Positions 13,601 to 29,500 of a DNA stretch of 64,000 bases are shown here, piece after piece. The DNA lies in NCBI GenBank assembly GCA_012934845.2, contig WNNJ02003641.1:310001-374000 (forward strand), read 5' to 3'. Below the pieces are notes generated by a model. It ran no database searches. It saw only the letters and a program-made list of their open reading frames with translations, and had not been told where the DNA came from. A program made the position numbers and the translations under genes. The DNA comes from Pomphorhynchus laevis. Its lineage: Eukaryota > Acanthocephala > Palaeacanthocephala > Echinorhynchida > Pomphorhynchidae. Within the stretch, counting starts at the first letter, position 1. Each line of letters starts with the position of its first letter.

Positions 13601-16600
13601 AGAGAGTCCGTTCCTCTCCTAACACTCCCTTCCAATAGCTACTGTCGCTACTAACATAAGCATTGAAGTCATTCAATAGAACGAGATAATCTATAACAGG
13701 AGTACTACCAAGCAGATCCTGAAGATCTTTTACGAAGGATGCGTATTCCGAGATAATGTTGGGATCATACACACAACAGTTATCCCCTTTCCCTCTTTGA
13801 CTAAAAATCAGAGAGACGCCAGCCTTTCGTTTACTGGATTAAACCTCTCTACAACGAACGACAACCGAGGACTTGTAAGGATCCCAACACTCACATGTCA
13901 TCGTTTTCCGTTTGTAACTCCCGAATAGTTCAAGGTCCAGCCTTGATCTAAAAGTTTAGTTCCAGTTCCAGAATAGTGATAAGAAGTTACTCCGACTATT
14001 TCAAGAACGGCATATTAAATGAAGTACAATATTTTAAAATTATATAAAAATTATAACAAAATTATAATAAATATAAATATTGCTGTTTGCAATCTTTGAA
14101 TTTTCATAAAATTCGGATAAAATTTAAACACAACTTTACATTTTTGTTAATATTAAAAGCTCATCAGAAAGATGATTGCGCTCAATAGATTTATAAAATA
14201 TTCGAATTTTGTGATTGTGATTTATTAAATTAATTAAGGTTTTTTATTGATTGAATGTAGGACTTTTGCATCGTCGGTTAATTCATTATTCTAATTTTAA
14301 TTATATGTAAAATCCTACGATTTTTAAATTTAAGCAGTTGCTTGATAAGGACTTAGCAGTATAAGGACTTGTTCATTAATACAAAATAATGTTTCTATTG
14401 TCTATTATTGGCATAAATTGCTAAAATACAAATATTTAGTAAATTACAATTAAGTATCAACAAGCCTTAATGCCAGTTTAATTCAACCAGCATTAAATTA
14501 CTTACCATCAAAGAAAGTAATAAAATAAAAATGTGTATTAAATATTTGTATTAATATGCATTTATAGAATGTCTCAAATAAGTTTTTTTTAAATTGATAT
14601 ATAATTTATCTATTGTAAATGATTATAGGGATTTAAAAGGCAACGGCATTCAATTAGTTTCAGATATCGTCTATCTATTTAGCAAGTCAACGGATTATCT
14701 GTAAGTCAAATTTAAAACGAATGCGCTCAATTAGTTCATATATATTTTCTCTAGTAAATGTATTCTTCAATGACCGTTCGCGGATTATTTTTATGCGTTG
14801 ATTATTGCACAATTGAAGCATGAAATAATATAAGTAAATAATTAAATATTAATTTTATTTACAATTAAATAATTGAAATTAAATAACATAATTGTAATTA
14901 TATTCTAATGCATTATCAAATAATCAGCCGTGAACTATTAAGATGTAAACTATTCATATTAATACTTTGCAATGACATCGGGATCTATAGAAATATGGTA
15001 AAATAGTTTGGAAACAAACTACATTCAACTTTATACATGCATTTAAGTTTGTTAATAAATCAAATGTTTATTGTGAATTATAATTTAATTTAGAATTATA
15101 ATTCAAATGTTTATTAGGTTGTAATCTAATAGTTTATTCGATTTTTCTTCATTATTGACTACCGTTTGACTGTAACTACTGATTGTGCTATAGTAGCTTT
15201 AATAAGTAATAATTTGATATCATAATATCCATATGAAATTGTATCCATATAAGATTGCTTTTATAAAATATTGCTAATACATTCAGTCTTGTTTGCAATT
15301 AAAGAGCAACAGATTGTAAAACATGACGTCACACCATGTAATTAATATTGTTAATATTAATTATTATTTTAAAACAAGTTATTTTAAAACGAATCCATCA
15401 CAACTAGATACTTATGCTTTACTATAAATATTAATATCTACGTCAATCGTTTAATTAATAAGAAATGAACATCAAAATTTTTTATTTAAAATTATTTCTT
15501 CGGAATGTTATCCTCAACTGCTGATATTAAACATATTAATATTGGAAAAAATTGAACAAACAAGTAACTGTTATTTCTTGTTGACGTAAGAAGCTGCTGA
15601 AGAAAATTCGAGGAAGTCAATTTAAGTAAATAGTGTTGGTGTATTTTTTCATAAACTTTATCAGTAATTTGGTATTTTACCAAATGAGAGCACATTTGGG
15701 CACATTTAATCATATTTAATTTTGACTTTCTTAAATACTTAGTTGCTTCACATATGTTGCTTTAAAAGTATCAGATATCTTACTAATAAATTTTTATTAT
15801 CTATATATTTTTGCTTCATTAAATATAAGTATCAAATACAATTTTAATAAAATAATTCAATTCATTGCGTTCAAAATCATGAAAACTTTTTAATACTATT
15901 TTGTAACATCTGTTTTGATTTCCGTACATTATTTTAATTTTATCAAAAATAATATTTTTATTGTACTTATTTATTTTTTACAGCAATATAATTCAAAATT
16001 ACAATCCAACTGAAAGAATATTTGCTGATTATCTGGGCAATTCGATATTTCCAAAATTTCAGTAAGTATTTCATACAGCGTTAGTTTTATTTTATAAGAT
16101 AATATACCTATAATAATATCTTTGTTTTTACATAATAGGCTATGCTTTTATCTCTATACTATCATCTCTGATCGAATATTACCCAATTTAATTTCATTGT
16201 AAAATAATTCTTTATTCATTCTCTGCAAAATAAACTTTCTTACTTTGTAATTAATTTTTCACATATTACATATTAAAAATATTTTTTATTTTCTAATTTT
16301 TACTAAATTTTAATTAAGTTATTTTTTTCTCATATGATACTTTAATTTCACTTAAATTGATTCTTCTTAAATTAATGATATCGATCTTTACGCGCGATGA
16401 TTAGTATCACCACATTTCCTGTAAGCCAGCACGATATTGTTAACGAATTAGATAATTGTTATTTATGATTATTTATGAATAAAAATGATTGTTATTGAAA
16501 TTTCACGCACATTTTTATGCTCAGCAATGATTTCCTTTCTGATCCTAACCGAATTTCATCTATACGTTTATCATTTTTTCTAATTTCAATAGAAACATTT

Positions 16601-19600
16601 ATTTTAAAGAGAAAGCACTCATATATTTTACAATTTACTTATGAATGATGCTTTTGGCTCTGCTTTCCAGTTGACAGCGCTTCGAAAAATCAAATATACT
16701 CCTTTATTATGCTATAGTGGTCGGTTAGGCAGAAAATCCTGCCTTACATGCAGTCGTGAAAGGATGGCCTTTATTGAATTACTTGACAAAATGGGCTACG
16801 CCAGTATTCTGTCACACTTACATTGATGGGTATTCATATCGGTCGTCTAGAAAGCAGCTGTTTTCCTGTGACATCAATGGAATCCAATTTATAAAATTCA
16901 TTTACGCCATTTTTACCATTTATCTTCAACTTCTAACAATCAACGGGGTTTTGTTTTTTAATTCTAACTCCTGCAAAGATTTCAGAATTCTACAACAAAA
17001 AATTTGGTATATTTGAATAAAAATGATTTTTGCTTGCCACACGTAAAGTACAAAAAGCCGAACTGGATATTTACTGAATCAAAGACGAAACAAAATAGCT
17101 GTAATCTTATTGCAATAATCGTAATGGCAAGTCTTCTGGAGTAGCCGAGATTCGACCTGAAACATTAAAGGCTCTCGACGTTGTTAGTATGAGGTGTCTA
17201 ACACGGATCTTTAACGTTGCATTGAAGTCGGGCAAGGGTCCTAGTGATCGGCGAACTGGGGTGGTGGTACCGATCTTTGAGAAAGGTGACCGAAGAGTGT
17301 GTTCTAATAATCGGTGCATCACTCATCCTCTCCAAACTGGTAAACTTTTTGCTAGGATTCTTGAGTTAAGGATACTGCCTATAGTTAAGGGGGAGTTCCA
17401 AGAGGAACAATGCGGATTTCGTCTATATCGTGGAACTACAGATCACTGGCAAATTCCAGCGCAAGGTATCTTATATATCGGCTAATTTCTTTTATGAATA
17501 TCACAAAACGAGAGTGATACCAATCCACGTGAATTTTGTTAGTCATTTTTAGCCAGACGCGGAAGAACGACGAATAACAATGATATACGCCGTTTCGTCA
17601 TCACAATGACTCATCATTGCCAGATCCGCTTTACGAAGAGGGTAATTGGCAATAGGTGCCAGTTTAATACTTAATCGACTAGCACCTAGCGGTTCTAATA
17701 AAAATTAAGGCCGCTATAGTTTTATTAATTATTTAATTAATAAAAATTTATTAATAATTAATAATTGATTAATAATTAATTTAATTAGAAGTTTAAACTT
17801 ATCATCTGCAACATAACTTGTAAATCACACACTCTCTATCTGCATTTTTTATTCAAAGAGTACGTAATGTTATTTCTACTTAGTGTACAAGCAGATTATA
17901 ATCTTAGTTTACCGATGTCTGATCTTATTTACCATTCTGCATTACCAAAAGTGCTGTAAGTACACTTTTTTAATATTGAACAACATAATAATGTTTAAAG
18001 ATTATTTTATTACTATAAATTGTATTTCAAAAATATTAGCATTCGTAATAACGCTTATCTTTAGCATCTAGAGTTTTAAATTAAAATCTAATAGTCAAGT
18101 TCAAAAATCTAACATTTAAATCATAAGTTCCTGATGTTTATTTATAAGTTCTTCGAACTATTGCACAGTTTCTTTCATCAATTCTAGTTGTTGATAAGTA
18201 TTTTTATCAACAGCAATAACAAAAGTTTCTAATTATTTGACCAATTTGGCTTACCAGCCATATTCAGTTAAAGACATTTAAATGTATTATTGTCAAAAAT
18301 GCTCAATGAAAGATGATCTTAAAACGGTTTCTATCTTGTTCGTTACATTCATTTTGTATTATTCTGAAAACGAATCCTCACGAACAAATAATACATTTGT
18401 CAAATAATACATATTTAAACACTTCTGTGAGTTCAAGTATTTGTAATTGCACAGATATTGTAAAGTTTTATCCTCAAGTTTTATTTTGAGTATTTAGTAG
18501 AGGGTATTTAAACAATAATTTAATTATCACAGAATATCTCTCATACTTTTTGTATACCGGCAGCCTTAATGTGCAAAAACAACATCTTTTCAATCAATAT
18601 GTAGTTATTCACTTTCTTTAAAAATCTTAGTGCAGAACCTAAAATAAGAGATCTAAAGCCTGTTTATTTATAGTGATTTGCTAACTTTTGACAAGCGACC
18701 CTATGTAAACAACAAACTATCATTTACTCTTGAAACGGAAGGTGCTCGGGGTCACTGATAAATTTTCAAAATCAAAATGGCAAGACGCCCCGCATGAGAT
18801 AGAACATTTATTAAATTTCCGATTCCAGTTTCGAATCATCAGCAGAAATTGTAAGTAGTTAGTGATCAAGAATGTTTAAACTAGTTAAAATTATTTAAAC
18901 TAGTTTAAATAACTTTAACTAGTATACACTAGTTAAAGTGTATAACTAACTTTCAATTTCTTGATCACTAACTACTTTCAATTTCTGCTGATGATTCCAA
19001 ACTGGAATCGAAAATTCAATAAATTTAATACCTTATGCGGGGCGTCTTGCCATTTCGATTTTGAAAATATTATTTACTTTGTTGTCGAAACAGGAAATTA
19101 AATTAAAATTGTAAAAAATGGTGTGATACTTAAAAATTAGACAATTTAAATAATTGACGAATTAGCTGATGTTCATTAATTACTTTTTATGAAGAATAAT
19201 CTTATAGTTTTTCTCGTTAAAATAATTTCTCGTTATCATAATATTGAATGTGCATCTTTTAAATGTACATTTAATTAATGTATATTTTAGTTTTTACGTA
19301 ATAGTCAAACTGGATTTCATAAGCATATTAAGTTAAAATAGTACGTAAAAAAAGTTGTATAAAATCTAAAAAAATAATAATGATAATCAAAATTTAATTT
19401 AAATTGATTCAAAATTTAAATCAATTCTTAGGAAGATAAGATTTTTAGATTAATACGATTAAATGTAATTATTAATATCATTTTTAATATTATTTTCATA
19501 ATATAAAAAATGATATTAAATATTTAATATCATAATATTAAATGTGTAACTATTCATGCATACCATATAATATAAAATATAATACATTAAATAATGAAAT

Positions 19601-22600
19601 TTTAAGAATTGCAACAATATGTAATGATATTGGCTTTCTTCAAAATCATTTAAATAATTTAATAGATACATATTTTAAACTAAGTTACTATAAAAATAAA
19701 ATCATACAGAAAATAGTAAAATATATAAATCAACACAGCTAATAAAATTATTGGCTGAAACTTTTATGGATAATACATAATATACTTTGTATTAAAGAAT
19801 AAGATACTTTATAATTAAATTTCATCAGAGGACATACGTTATTGGCATGTATTTGGCCTCGCTGCTATGTTGAATTTAATCAGAGGAAATACGTCCTGTG
19901 CACGTATTTGGCCCCGTTGCTATGTTGGATCGAGGAATCGGGCCGAAACCTGATCGCATAGTAGTTCCTCTTGATGACCTATAATTCTCATTAGTGATGC
20001 ATCGTCTGTTATAGATGCATCGTCTGTTTTTAAATAGGTTACTATAAAAATAAAATCATACAGAAAATAGTAAAATATATAAATCAACAGAATAATATTT
20101 AAAATACATTTAAACTTTTAAGCTGAAATTATTTATGGATGATATTTTATTATGGATGGATAATAAACAATATGCTTTGTATTAGAATTAGATACTAGAT
20201 AATTAACTTTCATCATCGGAAATACGCCATTTGATGTATTTAACCCCGCTGCTATATTGGGTCTAGGAATATGGCAAAAGCCTGATTACATAGCAATTCC
20301 CCCTGATGACCTCTAATCCTTATTCTTAGACATCGTCTGTAATTTTAAGTCAATTCATAAAAAATGATTTCTTAAATTTATTTCTTATTTTATTTATATA
20401 TAGTATAAAACACGTAGTTTTCATTTTAAATTTTAAATTGATATAAATATAAATTGTATAAAATTATATATAATTATTTATTATTTATCTTTATTTTTAT
20501 TTATAAATAATATAAAATACGTAGACTCAGTTATCTGATCTGATTAGTAGATTTTATAAAAAATTTAATTTAAACTTTATATAAATATAAATCGTATAAA
20601 ATCTTATATAATTATTTATTATTTATCTTTATTTATATATCGTATAAACTACATAGACTCAGTGATCTGGCCTTATTTACTCTACTGACAATTTGTTTTT
20701 GATGTATTTGACCCCTTGCTATATTGGGTCTAGGAATATGATTGAAACCTGATTAAATAGCAGTTCCTCCTGATGATCTCTAATCCTTATTCTGATACAA
20801 TTTCTGTCATTTATTTGTCAATTCATAAAAATGACGTTTATTTTAAATTTTAACTTGATATAAATTATATAAAATCTTATTTAATCTTGTTATTATTTGT
20901 TATTTAATTATTTAAATTTTATTTAGCAATATTTTTAGTTAACAAACTATTTGCAAATGCTAAAATCTCGTTAAAACTCAAATAGAAACACTAATTTACA
21001 CCCAATTTATCTACTCTAATTAGTCGGATAAATTTGCATGAAGATACCCATCAGCATAAAAATGGAGTTAAAATGTTGATGTCATTACGGATGAGGTGGT
21101 CTGGCACAAAAGAATTACAAAGGAAACAAGTTTAACTTCTACAAATTAATTTAAATAAATAAAACGATTTTCAACTTTTCACTGTTTAATGTCCAGGTGT
21201 TATTATATTTTCAGATTCGAAAGACATCGAAAGACAACACTTTACATTTTATTTGCTGGAATGTCCTTTAATATTGACAATATTTAATTTTATTGTAAAC
21301 ATATAAGCATAAATATAATAATATAAACACGATATATAAGCATAAATACCATTATATAATACTTTTAATATTTAATATTATAATATTTTATCATTACTAT
21401 TTTTGTAACAACTTGAGCTGAAAATAATTGAGATCGTTATGCTATCTAGTATCGATTTATAGATTAAATTACTAATGTATTTTTACATTTTTTTAAAGTA
21501 TTATTCAAGATTGTCTATGCATACGTATCATGATGTAAGTTGCTCTAAGCAAAAATTGTATTAAGGTGCCTACATTCAATGTGTATTCTTGGAAAACAAA
21601 TTGAGCGTGTTGCTCGGACACAAGACATCGGGTTAGACATCTGCATTTTTAAACTTACGATATAAAATAAATTATAAAAGTATTTTTAGTAAAATATTAT
21701 TTATAATGCGTTATCTATAAGAATTTTAACAACTATGATTTCTAACTGTCTCTGTAATATTATAAGTAGCACCTTTCAATTATTTTTAAATGGCAAACGT
21801 ATTTGTTTAAAGAATTTTATTTGAATGAAAATTTTATTTGTTATTAATAGATTTGATTGTTTAATACTTGGAACGGCATTCATTAAATGTATAAAAGATC
21901 GTATTTGTGCAAATTTTCGAAATATAACTAATGCCATTATCAATCATCTATTAAAATAAAATAAGTATCAAACACATTATATGGGTTTCAAAAATGTTTC
22001 GACAAAATGCTTATATATAAACACTCAAGTCTAAAAAATCAATAGATTCCCTTAATGATTACTTTTTCTGGATAGCAACTCTCACTATAGTTTATGCTGA
22101 ATTCACAATTCTCGCTCATCCCGCAGAGCCTTATTTCACTCTGTAATCACATACTGTTCCCCAAATTTGATTATAGCAATCAAATTTTACTTATGACATT
22201 TTTGTACATAGCTCATCGATTAATTATTGATAACAAATTATTGGAGCAGGTACAAAATAGATTTCGATCTATTGATTTCTTTTGATTTTTCATTGATTTT
22301 TATTAAATGTTGGTTTACTTTTCAGCATGAATATTTTTTTATATCACGTACTGTGTTTAATACAATATCGCTAAGGTGGTTTAATTTTAATTGCAGGTTA
22401 ATATTGTATTAGCTATGTTGCCTTATTTTAGTTGTTTATATTTCGAGCATACAGTTGGGCATTTTTGAATTTAAAACAAATTATATTATAAATAAGTAAA
22501 TATATTAATTCATTAATTTATTAATAAATTATTTATTAATAATATTTATAAATTATTGATAAATAAATTAATAAATGTACAATGTTCTTAATGCAAGCAT

Positions 22601-25600
22601 AGCCATTTTTTAGTTTTCTCTTTTTGACAAATCCATAATTTTAATTAATAATTCTAGGAAAAAATTCTTATCCGACCTAAGCAGAAAGCTAAATGTAATT
22701 ATACCCGCAATGCTGTTTAATAAAGCTAGCTGTTTAACGGAGCTTATTATTTCATTAGATGTTTACCAAAGCTAATTCAAAATATTTAATCATGTAATTA
22801 TTGTTTATTCATAATCAATAGAAAACACATTTAAATTATAGGGATTCCGATTAGTATTTTGTGAACATTGTTGTATATCATACAATGTTTTTATATTGTA
22901 TGTAAAAGCAATGTTCAAGTGTATAAAGTCAACGCAAAATTAAACTGTCGTTATCTATAAATATTGCGTTATTTTAATTAAATAATTATTGGAGCTGGAT
23001 CAAAGGAAAGAAGAAATTATTTTTGATATTTGGCCAACTTCTGTTAGCGAAATATCAAAAGTAATTTATTCTTTCCTTTGATACAGCATTATTAATGGAT
23101 AATGATCCATTATTTATCAATAATGGATCATAATCAACTATTTAGAAAGTTATTCTAATAGTTTAGATTTCGATCATTTCCAGCTTGTTACTCAAAACTA
23201 TTTTCGCGGTATTTACAGATCAATTGTGAATTTTAATAGAACAATTTCAGTTTGACAATTTAAATGTAAATTATAAAATATCTTTATTGAATTATAGAGT
23301 TTTCAATATTGTAGTAAATAATCTTTTGTAAATTAGGAATCCCTATGGAATCACATGTCCGACAATGTTTTCGAAAATCAACGAATTTAAAAATTTGTAA
23401 GTCAGCTAATGGGATCGTATTCTTTTGTGTTTAAATTTCCATAGTATATATTTGTTTTTAACTTTCACGAAGTAAACTATTTCCACACTTTTATTGATAT
23501 CTGATTTGGGCATACATATATCATGAATGCATTGAAAAACTAGTTATCGTACCATTTAATGTAAAAGTGATTTAGAACGAGTTTAGAAAATATCACTGTT
23601 TCAATTGCCATTACTTATATTTCCAGGAAACAAATTACATTCGTTACAAAATGCGCATTAATCATCACTATTTTTCAGTATTTATTTGACATATTATACA
23701 CTAATAAGAAAGAATTATCTTATTAGTGTATAATATGACCACCCAGAAAATTCTTTCTGGGTGGTCAAATCAGTGTTGCCCTGTAGCTACACAACTTCGA
23801 CAGTACTAATAATGATAAAATTGTAACATCTTCAAATTATAACCGTTTCACTATTAATCAGCTTGCCAAAGTAAGCATTTAAGTTATTATATAACAAATT
23901 GTAAATTTTATTTTTGTCGTTGTTATTATATTTATACCTTTTTAATAGCATTTTCCTTAATTCACCATTTTCAATTAATACATATCTTTGAAAACTACTG
24001 GTGACGTTATATTAATAAGAAAGACTTTCAATACAATTTTTTTAATAAACACAAACAGGAAAGTATAAACCTGCATGCTTTTTACAACCTTCGTCGGGAA
24101 GCATAACCAGGAATTCGCCTACCACAGACGCCTAGCCTACAATGAGGCGTATCGACCTTAGTTTACTCATCACTACAGGGTGGTCAAATCAGTGTTGCTC
24201 TGTAGCTACACAACTTCGACAGTACTCAAAACCTATTAAAATCTCTGAAAGGAATTCACTAAGCGCACGCTCCTCTACCAGTAACCAGCCTTACATCTGG
24301 TAAGGTTCGCGTAAGCAGTGGCTTTACAGAACAGCACGTGTGATATCGTTCCTTCATTTATCAGCTTACTAAGTTTGATGAACAAGCAACACACGCTTGT
24401 ATACAGCTGAAGCATAATCCACGAGCAAACGCTCTCTAGCTACAAAGCACGAGCAATGATTTATAGCTAGAGACAAAGACATTGACACATATCGCTTTGT
24501 GTCAATGCTTTTCACGAACATTGACACATTTTCTTGAGACATTATTTTTGCTATCTTTGTTGTTCGTGGTTGACGACCAAATTAACCAAGAGCTTAAACT
24601 TATAAATATCTTAATAATTGAGGTATCCTAAACCCATTGATATTGTTGATGATATTTGCAATTTTTGATCGTTTATTGTTTCTAAACTTATTTTCTGATA
24701 ACCAATTTTCTCAGGAAAATCAACCAGCACATGTCTAGCATTGCATTTCTTGTAAAAAACGTGTTTTCTTGCGTTGAATATATGTGAGTATTTCTTTTGT
24801 GAATATCATTTTAATTCATTTTATTCAGGTTTTACATTCTAATCATGATTATTTTGTCTACTTCACTCGATTAGACAAATAATAACATTGCTATTCACTT
24901 ATTGAAGATTTAAGAAAAACAAGAAGCTTTATTTTAACATGTTCAAAATATATTTATATTCATAAAATAAACAAATTTTAATTTTAGTAGCTTATAGATT
25001 CTTAGATGTTTCAAATGTAATTTTTTAAATTAGATTATTTTATAAATAGATTAAAATATTTACATACCTAATAAGGAAATAAATATTTTTATTTATAACA
25101 AGAAATTCCCAAAATTGCGTAACTTTGCTAAACAAAAAATTAACTGTTATGAATTTAAAAGTTCCAAGCCAAATTCAATCTAATTTTAGTTTGGCATGTA
25201 CAAAGTATATGTAAATCGCTAAGATCGCTAGCATTATAATTAAATTTGATATTATGCAATATAGTTGTACACACATTAAACATCGAAATAAAAAATAATA
25301 ATTGATAACAATACTTTAATAAAATATATTTTATTATGTGATTACATATTACCTGTTAATATAATATAAACTTTTAATCATGTAATTCATAAACAATTAA
25401 ACGAGTAATTGATTTAATTAAAAACCATAATATTCAGGTATTTAATTTTATGATATTTATATTTTTTACTTTAGAGCTTGATAAAAATGTCTACTTTATG
25501 TATTATATTGTTTTTAGCATAATAGTATAACTGTAAATCATAAGCCTATGAGGCAAATAGTAAATGATATGACAGATTGCATATTATTTACTATAGAAAA

Positions 25601-26500
25601 TAATTATAAAATAAATCAAAGATTTATTTATCAATAAATAAATTAGGAAGATAAGATTTGTAGATTAATACGTTCAATTATATGTACACATAATCCTAAT
25701 ATTAAAAATGATATTAAATATTTAATATCATAATATTGAATGTGCATCTTTTAAATGTACATTTAATTAATGTATATTTTAGTTTTTACGTAATAGTCAA
25801 ACTGGATTTCATAAGCATATTAAGTTAAAATAGTACGTAAAAAAAGTTGTATAAAATCTAAAAAAATAATAATGATAATCAAAATTTAATTTAAATTGAT
25901 TCAAAATTTAAATCAATTCTTAGGAAGATAAGATTTTTAGATTAATACGATTAAATGTAATTATTAATATCATTTTTAATATTATTTTCATAATATAAAA
26001 AATGATATTAAATATTTAATATCATAATATTAAATGTGTAACTATTCATGCATACCATATAATATAAAATATAATACATTAAATAATGAAATTTTAAGAA
26101 TTGCAACAATATGTAATGATATTGGCTTTCTTCAAAATCATTTAAATAATTTAATAGATACATATTTTAAACTAGGTTACTATAAAAATAACATTAAGCA
26201 GAAAATAGTAAAATATATAAATCAACACAATAATATAAAGAATAAATTTAAACTCTTAAGTGGCAAATTTTTATGGATGGATAATAAATAATATACTTTG
26301 CATTAGAATAAGATACTAGATAGTTATTTCAGAGGAAATACATCATTAGCATGTATTTGGCCCCGCTGCTATGTTGGGTAGAGGAGTTAGGGGCCGAAAC
26401 CTGATAGCATAGCAGTTCCTCCTGATGACCTCTAATTCTTATTCTGATACAACGTCTGTTATTTATTAGTCAATTCATAAAAATGACGTTTATTTTAAAT

Positions 26501-26531
<31 letters not shown>

Positions 26532-29500
26532 ACTTGATTTAAATTATAGAAAATCTAAAAACAATTATTAATTTTATTATTTAATTTGATTTAATTATAA
26601 AAATAAACTTAATTTATTAAATGTACACATTTAATATGTATATTTTAGTTTTTACGTATTAGTCAAACTGGATTTCATAAGCATATTAAGTTAATAGTAC
26701 GTGAAAAAAAGTTGAATAAAATCTAAAAAAATAATAATGATAATCAAAATTTAGAAATTTATATAAAATAAAACAAAGTTAAAATAAAAAAAAATAAATT
26801 TTAAAATAAAAATTAATTTTATGAATTAACTAATAAATAACAGACGAAATATCAGAATAAGGATTAGAGGTCATCAGGAGGAACTGCTATGTTATCAGGT
26901 TTGGCTTATATAACTTCCATTACCCAACATAGCAGCAGAAACAAATACATTCTAATGACGCATTTCCTGTGATGAAATTTGATTATCTAGTATCTTATTC
27001 TAATACAAAGTATATTATTTATTATCTATTCATAAATATTTTCCGCTAATGACTTTAAATTTCTTGCTAAAATCATTGTGTTGATTTGTATATTTTACTA
27101 TTTTTTGTTTGATGATATTTTTATAGTAACCTAGTTTAAAATATGCATCTATTAAATTATTTAAATAATTTTGAAGAAAGCCAATAAAATTACATATTAT
27201 GGCAATTCTTAAATTTCATCATTTAAAGTATTATATTTCATATTATATGGTATGCATGATTGATCGCGTAAAAATGTTTCTTGTAAATTTAAATGTCTTC
27301 TTTACGATGTAAAGAAGATTTTTAAAAGATTTTCAGATGATGATTTTTTATTTATTTTTAATATTATTGCGTAGATTTATATATTTTACTATTTTCTGTT
27401 TGATGATAATTTTATTGTAACCTAATTAAAAAATACTCATCTATTAAATTATTTAAATGATTTTGAAGAAAGCCAATATCATTACAAATTATTGCAATTC
27501 ATTAAATTTATTTAATTAATGTATTATATTTTATAAAAATATTTTATATTTTATGTTATGTATGAATGCTCATGCAAAAATATGTTTCTTGTAAATTTAA
27601 ATATTTCATCTTTACGATAAAATTAAAGTAGCTTTAATTTATGCTAATTTTATATTCATATCTAGATATATACCTTCTTTATCATCAATATTGGATTTAT
27701 TAGGAATAAGGCTACCTGGTAAATTTGTTCGCTTATTCAATAAAAATTATTAGAGTAAAATACACATATATCATCAATATATCGAAGTCAGCTATAAGTC
27801 AGCAATAATTGGGCGACAATTATCTCTTATTCGAACACCTTTTTCTTGTTGAAATATAGATGTCCCTAACTTTAAATAATTTGGATTTATCAAAATATTT
27901 AAGGATTCTATTAATTTAATTTTATTCGTATATTTATATTTACTTGATGGTTTAATTTTTGTTAGATATGCGTTATAGTAATTATATATAGGAGGCATTA
28001 ATGTTGGGTAAAAACCACGCAATATATACCACGGCAAATACGTACTAATATCGTAAGTGAGGAACCATTAGGGTCCATCAGGAGGAACTGCTATGCTTTC
28101 AGGTTTGGTCCATATTCCTCGACCCAGCATAGCAGCGTGAACCAATAAAATTAAAAGTGAATGGTATTTGTTAGATATCTCGTTCTTTACGTTCATTCAT
28201 TTTCAATATATCTTAAAGATAAAAATAAGTTAAAATGCACCAACATGTCAACAATGTCAAAACTTCTGTATGTAAATGTACAATTAATGTTATTTTAATG
28301 CTTGAATCCAGATATACAACATTGGTGTTCAACACATTGTAGCTTATCTATTAACCAGTTCATTAAAGAAAATATTTTATGCTAAATTACTGCAAAATAT
28401 GATTATTACATTTTTAAATTTCCGTTTAGTACACAATAAATTTCCGTTCAGTACAGAATATGTAGACTCAGTTGAATGTCTAACTTTTCTGATCTGCTAT
28501 TAATAATTTATTCTTAATTTTTTATGAAAGTAGCTATATCACATCATATACATAATTAAGACCACGATGTTAACATTGACAAAGTTTATATGTCAATGTT
28601 AACTAAAAAGATTAGATTTGAAGCTTAATCACATCAAGTATATAATATCAATGCACAAACTTTCTACTTCTTTCAGTGAATCCAAATCTAATAAGATAGT
28701 TTTGACTTTTCTATTAGGAAATATTTAATAAGTTTAGAATCCAATTATTCTATTTATTGTCGTTATATTTTTTAAATATGATTACTTTGCATAATTTAAA
28801 ACATATTTTTACATTTTGCCAATTACTTATTGACATATTTATTTCTACCTATTCGAGAATGTTATAATATAATGAGATAGCTTTGAACGTTCTATTAGAA
28901 AACATTTGATAAGTTTTGGATTAAAAATATTAAAAATAATTAATATTCTGTTAGATTATCTTAATAAATATAACGCTTTTTTCGAAATGCATTACATCTG
29001 CATTTATAAATTCAATTATTTTTTTTCTAAATTTTATTATTTTTCGTAATTTAAAACATATTTTTATAAATTATATTATATTATATTTTATATAAATTTA
29101 GAATGAAATTATTGTCGTTATATTTTTTAAATTTGATTATTCTTGCCGTTTACTTATTGACATATCAAATACATATGAAAACTGTGGCATTATTTTTCGA
29201 AACATTTCAAATATAAATGTAATATCGATATTGTACCCTATTTAATGCTATTACTTCTAAGATCATTTTGAATATTGGTTATTCATCCTTAATATATTTT
29301 TACACTTAGGGAAGTGATAGATCAAACCCGTTATGATTATTCATTTATTTTCCGAATGGTTCATTACAATTTGAAAAGCTTGTAAGTTTCTAATATTTTT
29401 CACGCGGTATTTTTGACTTTATGAACTTTTGATTAATATTCAAACATTTATTTGGATTAAAGTGTTACGAAAGTCTAAAATTATTTAAGTTTTAAAAATT

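Noticed and set aside
22842-22900. Splice-flanked stretch that could be an LRR exon
   Set aside because: In the phase used by all other exons it has an in-frame stop; at best a decayed exon.
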